Shown: positions 7,437 through 15,500 of the stretch, piece by piece | How positions within the stretch are numbered: the first letter of the stretch is position 1 | Layout: each line of letters begins with the position of its first letter | Assembly: GCA_035628505.1 (NCBI GenBank) | Contig: DASPJR010000161.1 | Span: 1-21,316 of the forward strand | Length of the DNA stretch: 21,316 nucleotides | Source of the DNA: DASPJR01 sp035628505 | GTDB lineage: Bacteria > Planctomycetota > SZUA-567 > H5-PLA8 | Direction of reading: 5' to 3' | Notes under the pieces: model-generated | The model's database searches: none | Told to the model about the DNA's origin: nothing | The model's input: only the letters and a program-made list of their open reading frames with translations | Program-made: the position numbers and the translations under genes

Positions 7437-8195
7437 TCAGCGCAGCCGGCGGATGGTGATCCAAGCCAGGGTCGTCAGGCCAAGAATAATGAACACGCGA
7501 TAAGCCAGGCTCGCTCCTGTGGGTTCCACTGCAAGCACCTGCGGAGCGGAAACCGCCTGTGGCAGAGCTGCGGAGGCTGCCGGAACCTGCGCCGGTTTCT
7601 CAAGCACCGGCTTGCCGGTGGCGATGATCGTCTTCACCAGTTCGTCCATCGTCGCAGCAGCGATGGCCTGTGAGCGGATGGCGCGATAGCCGGTCAGGCT
7701 TTCTCTGTCCGCGGCGTAGTAGGAAAACTGATTCCACATGCGCCGCGCGATGCGCTTGCCGTTCGCGTCCGGGACGATGACGATCTGCCCCACATCTCCG
7801 CCAAGCACGCGGTAACGTCCTTTCTCGACCGGATGCGCAATCAGCGCAGTGACCGCGATCATGTTCACTTCAAAGCGCGCCTGACCCGGGGCGAAAACAA
7901 TCTGCTCACCCGTTTTTCCGCCAAACGTTTCGATGACGATCTGCTCGCCCTGGGACAGCGTTCCCTTGTAACTGCTGCGCACCCGCGCCGTCGTCAGAGT
8001 GAGCGGAAGGCCGCTGCGGGCATCGCTGTGCTGATCCTGGGCGAGCACTTCGATTTCGACCACCGCCTCCGCCATGCGGATAAGGTCAGCAAGTTCTTCG
8101 GTCGTGCGGCTGGCGGCCTGTGGAATGAGCGGGGTAAGCAGTAAAGCCAGTGCCAGCGAGAGCAGCATCGTAACGATCGTTTTTAGCGTCAGCAT
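7437..8195 (-). CDS. Exported protein with C-terminal membrane anchor, unknown function
   Basis: The 252-residue protein is not recognised. It has an N-terminal signal peptide or anchor (residues 5-28, MLLSLALALLL core), a predicted beta-rich domain of about 130 residues (VVEIEVLAQDQ, VRSSYKGTLSQGEQIVIETFGG), an Ala/Pro-rich linker (about 195-220), a C-terminal hydrophobic helix (about 228-247) and a basic tail RRLR. That tripartite C-terminus resembles sorting signals of exosortase-type systems, although no recognisable sorting motif is visible, and it could simply be a membrane anchor. AAGGAG seven bases upstream fixes the start at 8195. The matrixin gene lies upstream on the same strand with 235 bases between. 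The stop is 10 bases from the convergent HMGL-like gene. Confidence 0.8.
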   Translation of the reverse strand: MLTLKTIVTMLLSLALALLLTPLIPQAASRTTEELADLIRMAEAVVEIEVLAQDQHSDARSGLPLTLTTARVRSSYKGTLSQGEQIVIETFGGKTGEQIVFAPGQARFEVNMIAVTALIAHPVEKGRYRVLGGDVGQIVIVPDANGKRIARRMWNQFSYYAADRESLTGYRAIRSQAIAAATMDELVKTIIATGKPVLEKPAQVPAASAALPQAVSAPQVLAVEPTGASLAYRVFIILGLTTLAWITIRRLR

Positions 8196-8380
8196 TTTCA
8201 GTCTCCTTTGTCGAGGTGCTTTACAGGAGATCTAAATGGCACACCGCTGGCCACGCAGAGGCCTTTAAGAAAATTTTTAATCGTTGCTGTTGAAAGACTT
8301 TATGAATCGAAACACGTAGGAAAATTAGCCGACGGCGAGCATCGTCCGGCAGCCAGAACAAAGTGTCCGCTGACAAAGAC

Positions 8381-8402
8381 GCCACTGCGGATAGGCAGCG
8401 GC
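8381..8402 (-). terminator. Possible weak terminator behind the matrixin gene
   Basis: On the minus strand GCCGCTGC and GCAGTGGC pair (one G/T wobble) around six bases, followed by GTCTTTGT. It is 29 bases past the matrixin stop. The T-run is poor, so termination may be partial. The rest of the 235-base gap to 8195 holds an AT-rich stretch near 8268-8280 but no gene I can support. Confidence 0.35.
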
Positions 8403-8430
8403 GCTAGAATGACGCGACTTTTCAGACGGA

Positions 8431-9369
8431 TTAGGATCGCGGTTTTTTCGCCTTCTTTACCTTGGCTTTCTTCTCAACTTCGATGACATACTTGCCCACC
8501 CTGCCATTTGATTGCGCCGTTACTGTGTAAACGCCGGGAGTCGAAAACTTATGCGTGACGCTCGCTCCTGTCGCGGTCAGACCGTCTCCGAAGTCCCACA
8601 GCGTGTGATCATCGCCGCCGGTCTGCGTGAAGTAAACTTCGACTTTTGCCATGCCTTTCGCCGGCGAAGCTGAAACGTTGAGTTCTGTCGATGGCGGCGC
8701 GACGGCGACGTTGTAAAGACTCTGAATGCCCGACTGATCGTCCAGATGGAGCGTTTCGGCACCAGGCTGCAGAACCGAGTGCATCGTCGGCGAGTCGCCA
8801 TTCCCGGTGGCGCCAACGATCACGTCCGGCTGCACGTCCGAGTGGCTCAGGCCCAGCGCGTGGCCGAGCTCATGCATCAACGTGCCGTCCAGGTCCGCCA
8901 CGCGACCACCCTTCCGTGTGGTGACGACTCCGGCACCGTTGCGTTGCCACTCTGTGTTCAGCGCATTGATGACGATCTTCGATGAGGCGATGTCCATATT
9001 TTCGTTGCAGACAAAAGTGGTCCAGGCCATGTACAGCGGATCGGGCACGCGTGTCCCTGTTGCGTCCCATTCCACCGTGATCCCGCCGGGCGCTTCGATG
9101 AATTTCACAACGCCGTTCGTCGCTGCGGACCAGTCTGCCGTTGCCTTAAGCATCGATTCACGCGCCATTACCGGAGCGCCTGGCGCCAGGTTCCATTTAA
9201 CGGCATGTTCCGGAAGTGCTGCAAGATTCCAGACGCACGGCTTGCCCGATGGAGACGTTAAGACAACATACGCCCGCACTGAATTGAACATGGCTCCAGC
9301 AACAAACAGGCAGGCAGCCAACGCGGCGATGAACGTCTCGAAGTTTGATTTAGCGGCGCTTCCGTTCAT
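8431..9369 (-). CDS. Secreted matrixin-type zinc metalloprotease with PKD domain
   Basis: This extracellular metzincin peptidase has 312 residues. The signal peptide (residues 1-34, FIAALAACLFVAGAMF core, cleavage likely after SVRA) is followed by a catalytic domain. The zinc site HELGHALGLSH has His166, Glu167, His170 and His176, and PTMHS downstream supplies the Met-turn. A PKD-like domain (about 215-300: KVEVYFTQTGGDDHTLWDFG, then HKFSTPGVYTVT) precedes a Lys-rich tail. Three in-frame ATGs exist. I chose the third, at 9369, because GAGG lies nine bases before it and the signal peptide then begins normally; ATG 9378 is the alternative. The gene lies downstream of the histidine kinase on the same strand (163-plus bases away). 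Its ribosome-binding site is buried in a perfect hairpin at 9379-9413. Natural substrate is unknown. Confidence 0.88.
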   Translation of the reverse strand: MNGSAAKSNFETFIAALAACLFVAGAMFNSVRAYVVLTSPSGKPCVWNLAALPEHAVKWNLAPGAPVMARESMLKATADWSAATNGVVKFIEAPGGITVEWDATGTRVPDPLYMAWTTFVCNENMDIASSKIVINALNTEWQRNGAGVVTTRKGGRVADLDGTLMHELGHALGLSHSDVQPDVIVGATGNGDSPTMHSVLQPGAETLHLDDQSGIQSLYNVAVAPPSTELNVSASPAKGMAKVEVYFTQTGGDDHTLWDFGDGLTATGASVTHKFSTPGVYTVTAQSNGRVGKYVIEVEKKAKVKKAKKPRS

Positions 9370-9378
9370 GGCATACAT

Positions 9379-9413
9379 CCTCTGCTGTGTTGTTCCTGAA
9401 AACACAGCAGAGG
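9379..9413 (-). promoter_or_regulatory. 13-bp perfect hairpin over the matrixin ribosome-binding site
   Basis: On the minus strand, CCTCTGCTGTGTT and AACACAGCAGAGG are perfect complements separated by nine bases. The second arm ends with the GAGG that would serve as ribosome-binding site for ATG 9369 (or abuts ATG 9378). In the mRNA this would sequester initiation. No T-run follows, so it is not a normal terminator. A protein-binding operator or an RNA switch are both possible. Confidence 0.55.
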
Positions 9414-9595
9414 CCAATCCGCCAAGGCGCATGGCCGTTCGTAGAAGTCATTCAAATCCAATGGTTTAGAGAAGAACGAGTACAGCAACGAGAGTTGCTT
9501 GGCGCAACCACTGTGTCCGGTGCTTTGGACATTTTGGCGGCAAGGACGGACAAGAGGTTAAGGGTTCCACGGCGGTAGTTTCTGAGCGCACTCGA

Positions 9596-10801
9596 TCAGG
9601 AATGCTCTATTTCCGGCGGGTCGTTGCGGATGGGAATGAGAACGGTGAAGACGGCCCCTTCGTTCTGCCGCGATTCGACACGAATTTCGCCGCCATGGCG
9701 CTTGATTATCCCGTCGCTGACGTGCAGGCCCAGGCCGGTGCCTTTGCCTGTTTCTTTGGTCGTGTAAAACGGTACGAACAGGTTCTTGATGTTCTCCGGC
9801 GCGATGCCGACTCCGTTGTCTTCGATCGTCACCTCGATTACGCCGTCAGCCGCCGCGGAGCGAACGCTGAGGTGCCCGCCCTCCTCTCTCATCGCATCGA
9901 AGGCATTCAAAAACAGATTCAGAAAAACCTGCGAGAGCTGATCCCCAATGGCAACCGTCACCGGCAGCTGAGGATCCAGCACACATTCAGTCTCCACGTT
10001 CTTAGCCAAGCGGGAGAGCCGCGCAATAGCGAGTGCCGCCTCGATTTCTTCATTGATGGAGACGGGGCGCCACTTGTGCGGATCGCGGCGCGCGAAGTTC
10101 ACGAGCTGGCGCACAATTCCCACGATACGGCCCACCTGTCCGTGAATGCGCTGGAACTTCTCCGCAATCTGCGGATCCAGATTCTTGCGCAGCTGGTTGT
10201 CGCAAACGGCCTGAATCGAGGCGAGAGGATTGCCGATCTCGTGCGCCAGTCCGCTCGAAAGGAGACCAATGGCCGCCAGCTTTTCCTGGTGCAGGACCTG
10301 AGCCTTTGAGGCGGCCAGCGCTGCCTTGTCGCCTTCATGATAGGCTTCCAGAACGATGGACATGTCCAGCAGGGTCGCCCGGCGGAAAGCGCTCTGAATG
10401 CGAATCGTCGCTTCGGTGTCGCCGTCGCAATGCTTCATGAACAGCGGAAAGAAAAAATCGAGATACAGCACATACGCGCCGATGTACCACTGGAAATCAA
10501 GGCCGATCCTGAAGTGAGTCTGCCCGATCACGCGCCTGAAATCGTAATACTTCTCGTCGAAGTTCGCATCCACCAGGGAAAGCAGGTATTTCTTCTGCCC
10601 TACCAGCAGCCGCTGCACAGTCGCTTCGTCGGTTAAGAATGCGCGCGTGCCTTCAAACGAACGCAGGTGAGCGTAGAAACGCGCCACGAATGCATCCGCG
10701 TGCGCCTCTACCAGAGTACGCACGGAACGTAACGCCTCGATATCTGTTGCGCTGAGTCCAACGTAGCGTACGTGCGAAGCAATCAGTTCTGACTTGGTCA
10801 T
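9596..10801 (-). CDS. Globin-coupled sensor histidine kinase
   Basis: A cytoplasmic two-component sensor of 401 residues. Residues 1-165 form a protoglobin-type domain: SHVRYVGLSATDIEALRSV, helical core, and GQTHFRIGLDFQWYIGAYVLY, where His96 is the likely proximal haem ligand. Such domains bind O2, NO or CO. A linker leads to an NtrB-like kinase core: H-box GLAHEIGNPLASIQ (phospho-acceptor His187), N-box NLFLNAFDAM (295-304), G1 DNGVGI (328-333), F-box LFVPFYTTKE and G2 GKGTGLGL (352-359). No membrane segment is present. ATG 10801 is preceded by GGAG at six bases; an in-frame TTG 16 codons upstream is weaker. The gene is divergent from the membrane-protein/response-regulator pair at 11042-11827, its probable partner. 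The 163 bases between its stop and the matrixin ORF contain only small dyads. Confidence 0.93.
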   Translation of the reverse strand: MTKSELIASHVRYVGLSATDIEALRSVRTLVEAHADAFVARFYAHLRSFEGTRAFLTDEATVQRLLVGQKKYLLSLVDANFDEKYYDFRRVIGQTHFRIGLDFQWYIGAYVLYLDFFFPLFMKHCDGDTEATIRIQSAFRRATLLDMSIVLEAYHEGDKAALAASKAQVLHQEKLAAIGLLSSGLAHEIGNPLASIQAVCDNQLRKNLDPQIAEKFQRIHGQVGRIVGIVRQLVNFARRDPHKWRPVSINEEIEAALAIARLSRLAKNVETECVLDPQLPVTVAIGDQLSQVFLNLFLNAFDAMREEGGHLSVRSAAADGVIEVTIEDNGVGIAPENIKNLFVPFYTTKETGKGTGLGLHVSDGIIKRHGGEIRVESRQNEGAVFTVLIPIRNDPPEIEHS

Positions 10802-10971
10802 CCCATGCTCCACCCACGACGGGGCTGAAGTTCCATAATACGCACTCAAGCGAACTGCAGCAACTCAGCGTTTTCCAGGAACTGCAAAACAGATTAGCGA
10901 AGCTGCTAAAACTCCCGCGAACACAGAGATCATAAAGTGTTCGAGGCGCACGTTTACAACAACACTCCAGG

Positions 10972-10987
10972 TGGCAGAAGGGTTGCC
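10972..10987 (+). promoter_or_regulatory. Possible sigma-54-type promoter / palindromic operator
   Basis: TGGCAGAAGGGTTGCC has GG and GC separated by exactly 10 bases and TTGC at the -12 side, as in sigma-54 promoters (consensus TGGCAC-N5-TTGC). It lies 55 bases before ATG 11042. The same bases form an inverted repeat (GTGGCA-N7-TGCCAC, 10971-10989), so a dimeric regulator's operator is an equal possibility. The rest of the 240-base divergent region shows no convincing sigma-70 boxes. Confidence 0.35.
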
Positions 10988-11041
10988 ACTTCTTCTTCCG
11001 TGTGCTCGACAAGACAGCTTTAAACAAGAGGAGAGGGAATC

Positions 11042-11308
11042 ATGAACGTCTTTCGCGGGGCAAAAGTTATTGCAGCTGTTTACCTTGTGGTGCTTGCAGT
11101 AGCAATGCTGGTAGTATCAGGTGGCGTGATCGACATTGCCGCGGCCGCATCGCTGCCGGTGATTGCAACTGCGCAAGCCATCGTCTTTGCAATGCTCTAT
11201 GCGACAACGTTCCATGGCGAAGGACCGGAAAGCCATTCCGGCGAATCGCTGAAATTCTCAGCCATGCACGGATCACGCGGCACCATCAACAAAGCGGCAC
11301 ACGTTTAG
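11042..11308 (+). CDS. Small two-helix membrane protein, 88 aa
   Basis: I do not recognise a family. Two hydrophobic segments (about 8-28, VIAAVYLVVLAVAMLVV core, and 34-54, AASLPVIATAQAIVFAMLYA) make a helical hairpin with a 34-residue polar C-terminal tail containing GEGPESHSGES and two His. A strong GAGGAGAGGG ribosome-binding site ends three bases before ATG 11042. It ends 30 bases before the response-regulator start, so the two are probably one transcript, divergent from the globin-coupled kinase. It could be a small regulator or sensor accessory of that system; only position supports this. Confidence 0.78.
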   Translation: MNVFRGAKVIAAVYLVVLAVAMLVVSGGVIDIAAAASLPVIATAQAIVFAMLYATTFHGEGPESHSGESLKFSAMHGSRGTINKAAHV

Positions 11309-11338
11309 CGCACATCGTTGTACCGGGAGGATCGTACC

Positions 11339-11827
11339 ATGTTAAGCACAGAGACCCCAATCAACAAGGCAGCGCCACCTGACGCAGCCATAAAGACCGC
11401 TGCGAATGAGCAGCGCGCGTCTGTCTCGCGGCCGAAGATCCTCATCGCCGAAGATGACCCGGACCAGTCGGAGATGCTTTCCGATGTGCTGAAGGATTCG
11501 GGTTATGAGGTCGACTGTGCACTGCGCGGCGACGATGCCTTTCGCAAGCTGTCTGAGCGGCGCTATGACTTGATAATCCTCGATATCCGCATGCCGGGAT
11601 TGAACGGAGGAACAGTTCTGAAAGCATTTCGTCTGAAGAACAGCCTGCCGCGCACACCGGTCATCGTAGTCTCGGCGTTTGCCTCAGGTGCGGATAAGGC
11701 GCGTTATAAAAAAGACGGCGCAGACATGAGCTTCTCAAAGCCGTACGAGCTAAACGAACTGCTGCAGGGAATCTCAGCGCTGCTCGATCCGTCGGCCGTT
11801 TCCAGGCCGGATACTCAGAGCGGATAG
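11339..11827 (+). CDS. Single-domain response regulator (receiver only)
   Basis: A CheY-like receiver of 162 residues with a 30-residue unstructured N-terminal extension. The acidic pocket (AEDDPD, Asp39/Asp40), phospho-acceptor Asp82 (LIILDIRMPGLNG), switch Ser112 (VVSAFA) and Lys134 (SFSKPYE) are all present, so it should be phosphorylatable. No output domain follows, so it acts through protein contacts or as a phosphate relay or sink. GGGAGG about nine bases upstream supports ATG 11339; a codon seven residues earlier is open but unsupported. It lies 30 bases behind the small membrane protein and its cognate kinase is probably the divergent globin-coupled sensor. The stop is four bases from the convergent gene at 11832, with no good terminator between. 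Confidence 0.93.
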   Translation: MLSTETPINKAAPPDAAIKTAANEQRASVSRPKILIAEDDPDQSEMLSDVLKDSGYEVDCALRGDDAFRKLSERRYDLIILDIRMPGLNGGTVLKAFRLKNSLPRTPVIVVSAFASGADKARYKKDGADMSFSKPYELNELLQGISALLDPSAVSRPDTQSG

Positions 11828-11831
11828 GAAT

Positions 11832-12533
11832 CTATTTTATCACAGCGGGAGCCGCTTCAGCCGGTTCCTGCTTTTTTTCAGAAGGCTGCGCCGCAGCGTC
11901 CGGCGTTTTTTTGTCGGGAATAACCGGCTTAGGGGCGGCAATCACAAAGGACGTGCTGGCGATCACACGCTGGTCCAGCACATTCAGAGATCCAGCTTCG
12001 ACGCCCATCGTTTTAATCACTGTCTCCGGCTGGTAGGTGATAACCAGTTCGTAGGTTCCTTCACGCTGAACGTCATACAGCGCTGAGACGAAAAGCGGCC
12101 GCGTCAGCCCCGAACCCGGGATGAGTTCCACAATGCCGTCGGTGTCGCGGTCGAATCCGCGCCGTTCCATGGCCGCCGTGCGGCTCTGCATCATGCTGGT
12201 GCTTGTCGAGGCAACCTGTTCGACCTTGTTTCCCTGCTTGAGGCGGATCTGTACGTCGTACAGTGGCACGGTCTGCACCGTGTCCACCAGGCGCACTCGT
12301 TTTTCGGCAACATTTTTTAATGTCAAGTTGGCGATGACGACGTGATTGCCATTGACCACTTCCTGCTGCACGCGAACTTCGGGTACGATCATCGCGCGTG
12401 CACTCGAGGTGGTCGACGCGGGCAGATGAATCACCGTGCCATGGTACGTGTAGTATCCGAAGCCCATCAGCAGGCAGATGACTGTGCCGGCCGTAAGGGC
12501 GCTGACCAGCCTGCCGCGCGTCTTTGATACCAT
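11832..12533 (-). CDS. Single-pass membrane protein, probable partner of the Ser/Thr kinase
   Basis: A 233-residue protein of unrecognised family. A basic N-terminus (MVSKTRGR) and one hydrophobic helix (about 10-30) put the rest outside the cytoplasm. The exposed part is beta-rich (VVIANLTLKNVAEKRVRLVD, YELVITYQPETVIK), resembling an Ig-like fold. A DRDTDG acidic loop lies near residue 128, and the C-terminal 35 residues are Pro/Ala/Lys/Glu-rich and disordered. It starts 17 bases after the stop of the giant kinase, with a modest GGAAG box, so it is almost certainly the last gene of that transcript. A role as periplasmic partner or cargo of the kinase is inferred from position. Confidence 0.8.
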   Translation of the reverse strand: MVSKTRGRLVSALTAGTVICLLMGFGYYTYHGTVIHLPASTTSSARAMIVPEVRVQQEVVNGNHVVIANLTLKNVAEKRVRLVDTVQTVPLYDVQIRLKQGNKVEQVASTSTSMMQSRTAAMERRGFDRDTDGIVELIPGSGLTRPLFVSALYDVQREGTYELVITYQPETVIKTMGVEAGSLNVLDQRVIASTSFVIAAPKPVIPDKKTPDAAAQPSEKKQEPAEAAPAVIK

Positions 12534-12550
12534 GTGGCGCTTCCAGGTAG

Positions 12551-15500
12551 TTAGCGTTTTTCCAGCGGCTTGCAGCAGCGGAAACCCACATCGGCTCCCG
12601 CGGCCGATTGCTTGCGCATGACCGGGTCTTCGCAGTTTGCAGTGGAAGCCTGGCTCAAGTACGAACCGCCCATCACATTTACGTGAGCCGCGCCCTCATC
12701 GCCATTCACCCACTCGGCCGCGTTGCCGCTCATGTCGAAGACGCCAAGTGAACTCTGACACTTCGCGAAAGAGCCGGCGGCAACCAGAGCCGTGCTGCCA
12801 GTGTTGCATGCCGATTGGTCTCCCTCGGATCCGTATGGGAACAGGTTAGTCTTACTCTCGCCTTTGCAGGCGGCCTGCCACTGGCGCATGTTGCACAACT
12901 CGCGGCCGCGCTCCTTGCAGGCGTTGCGTGCGTCAAACCAGGTGACAGCCGTCTTCGGCAGTGCGCCTTTTTCGTTTGGATACTCATAACGGTCAACACA
13001 GAACGCCAGGCGGCGTTCGTCGTTGTCCCAGGAGTGCGTTTTCATTGGATCCGACGGCGCAAACAGGGCCATGTTATCCTTGCTGCAGAAATCCATATCC
13101 TGGATGTAGAGCAGCAGCGTGGAGACGGTCGCATCCTGTCCACCCAGCTGCCGCGCTTCGCCGAAAGCTTTGCGTGCTGCCTCCAGATCCGGCGGCGACT
13201 TCTTCAACGCCGCAAGACCCTCGTTCTTGAGCTTTTCGTAGCGTGATTCGTCGATGTTGTATGTCTTAAGCTGCGAATCGACGTAATCACGGATGTCCGG
13301 AATGTTCAGCTCTTCGGCCAGCTTTCGCGCAAAGCGGAGCTCTTCGACTTTCTTGCGCGTATCAGCCGCCTTCTCGCTGTACGACATGCGGTTGGCCAGC
13401 GCTTCGGCCTTATTGGCGAGCTCTTCAAGCGGAATCAGCCCCGGCGTTCCACGCTGTTTTTCAGAAATGAGCTTCACCTGGCCGAAGGAACCTGCCGCCT
13501 GATCCCACTGTCGTGAGACCAGCGCCGAGCGGCCCTGCGAGATGATGTGCTGCGCACGAGCTACCGCCGCCTGCGCGAGCATCTCCTGCTGGCGCTTGCG
13601 ATCAGTGCTCAGCCGGCCGTTGGCGAGCTTCTCGTAGGCCGATGCGGCATCCATCCACTGCGATTTGGATTCGAACGTGCGCGCGCTTTCAACATCCACT
13701 TCGATATCCGCTTCGTCCATCAGCTGCGTTTTGTCCGCTTGCTGAAAAACGATGTTTGCGGCAGCAAGAGCCTGCATGGCATCGCCATAGCGCTTGTTCT
13801 GGATCAGGGTGCGCGCATTGGAGAGCTCGCGTTGCTCATAGTAGAACTGGTACGCCGCGCCGCCACCGATTGCCAACAGCACCAGCACGACCAGCGCCTT
13901 CAGCAGCCCGCTGGAGCGCTGTGATCCCAGCTGCTGGATCTGCTGCGCGGCTTTCTTGCTCTGCGGGTTGATGCGCTGAACTTCTCTCCAGTACCCAACC
14001 GCTTCGCCCAGCCGCTGGCGGGCCGCCGCGTCCTGCGCGCGATCAATCAGCGCCTGTTCCTTGTCGCGCAGATTCGTGAGCTCTTCCAATCCGCGCCGGA
14101 TCGTCCGGTTCTGGGGGTCGGTCTCAGCCGCTTCCCTGTAAGCCGCTAGCGCGCCTTCAAGATCGCCGTGTTCGCGCAGATTCTGCGCGTGCGCGGCGCA
14201 GGCATCAACGATGCTCTTGATGGCCTGCGCATGCCCGGGCCGCAGCTGCAGGATGGGCTTCCACGTCTCCACCGCCTTGGCGTAGTTCTGCTCGAGATTG
14301 GCCTGGAATCCCTCTTTGAGCATGTACTCGATGCGCTGCACTTTCTGCTGCGCTTCTTTCAGGCCCATGCGCGCTGGTTCGCACGCCGGATTAATTTTGA
14401 TCGCGTCTTCAAACGAGGAGATGGCTTCTTCAAGGCGGCCTTGCGCGGAAAGGCTCTCGCCCTGCTCGGCCAGCTTGGCAGCGGGCACAACGACATTGCG
14501 CAGCTGATCGATCTGTTTTCCAAGCGAATCGTCGCGCAGTTCCGGCGCCGTGGCTTCCCAGACTTTAATTGCCTTCTCGAACTGGCTCGCGGCAATGGCG
14601 GTGCGGACGTCGTTGACCATCGTCCGCTTCAGCGCCAGTTTGTTGTCCAGCTCCTTGAGCATGTTCTTTGACGATTCGTCGTTCGGATCCAGTTCGACGA
14701 GCACGCGGCATTCGCGGCTGGCTTCCACGAGCATGCCCTTTTTCAGCATGCCTTCGGCAGCCTGGCGGCGGCCGTTGATCTCTTTGCGCAACTCGCCTTC
14801 GATGCGCGAGCGCGTCGCCTGGTCCAGGGTCGTCGACTTCAGAGCATGGCGGTAATATTTCAGCGCCGCCAGCCGGTCGCCGCGCCCGAGAAGCTCATCG
14901 CCGCGCGAGACGTTGGTGTAGCCTTCGTCCGGGGCGGAAAGATTTCCCGTCACGCCCATCACGCTGCTGGGCATGTTCAGCGCTGCCGACGAATCGCCGG
15001 CGCCGCCAAAACCAGGTCCACCCACAGGCACAGGCATGCGCCCGCTGGCCGCGGGGCGCAGCATAACTCCTGACGGCGCGTCAGCATTGCCGAAGCGGTC
15101 CTGCGCATCAGCAGGAGCACCACCATAATCTGGCGGGTAACCTGCTGGCGGCGCGTACGCTGCTGGCGGGGCGTACGTGGCTGGCGGGGCGTACGCGGCT
15201 GGAGGAGCGTAGGCTTCCTGTGGCACATAGGGTGCCTGCGCCGGCGCCGCTTGCGCATAACCCGCGGCAGGAGGTGCGTACTCGGGGATGGGCACCTGCT
15301 GTATGTTGCGTGCCGGAGCCGCCGCAGCGGGCGCGAGCACGGCCGGCGCCGCTGTGCTCTTGCGGGCCGCGTCGATCGCGTCGATGACCTCGGTCATCGT
15401 CTGGTAGCGCTGCTCGCGCTTTTTGGCCATCATCTTCACGATCACGGCCGAGATCGACTGTGGAACCGTCGGCACGATTTCGTGCGGCGGAATGAGCGCC

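Noticed and set aside
12551..13100. Diversity-generating retroelement target at the kinase C-terminus
   Set aside because: The FGE/C-type-lectin-like fold is shared with such targets, but no reverse transcriptase or template repeat is in the window and the end of the gene shows no adenine-directed variable repeat.
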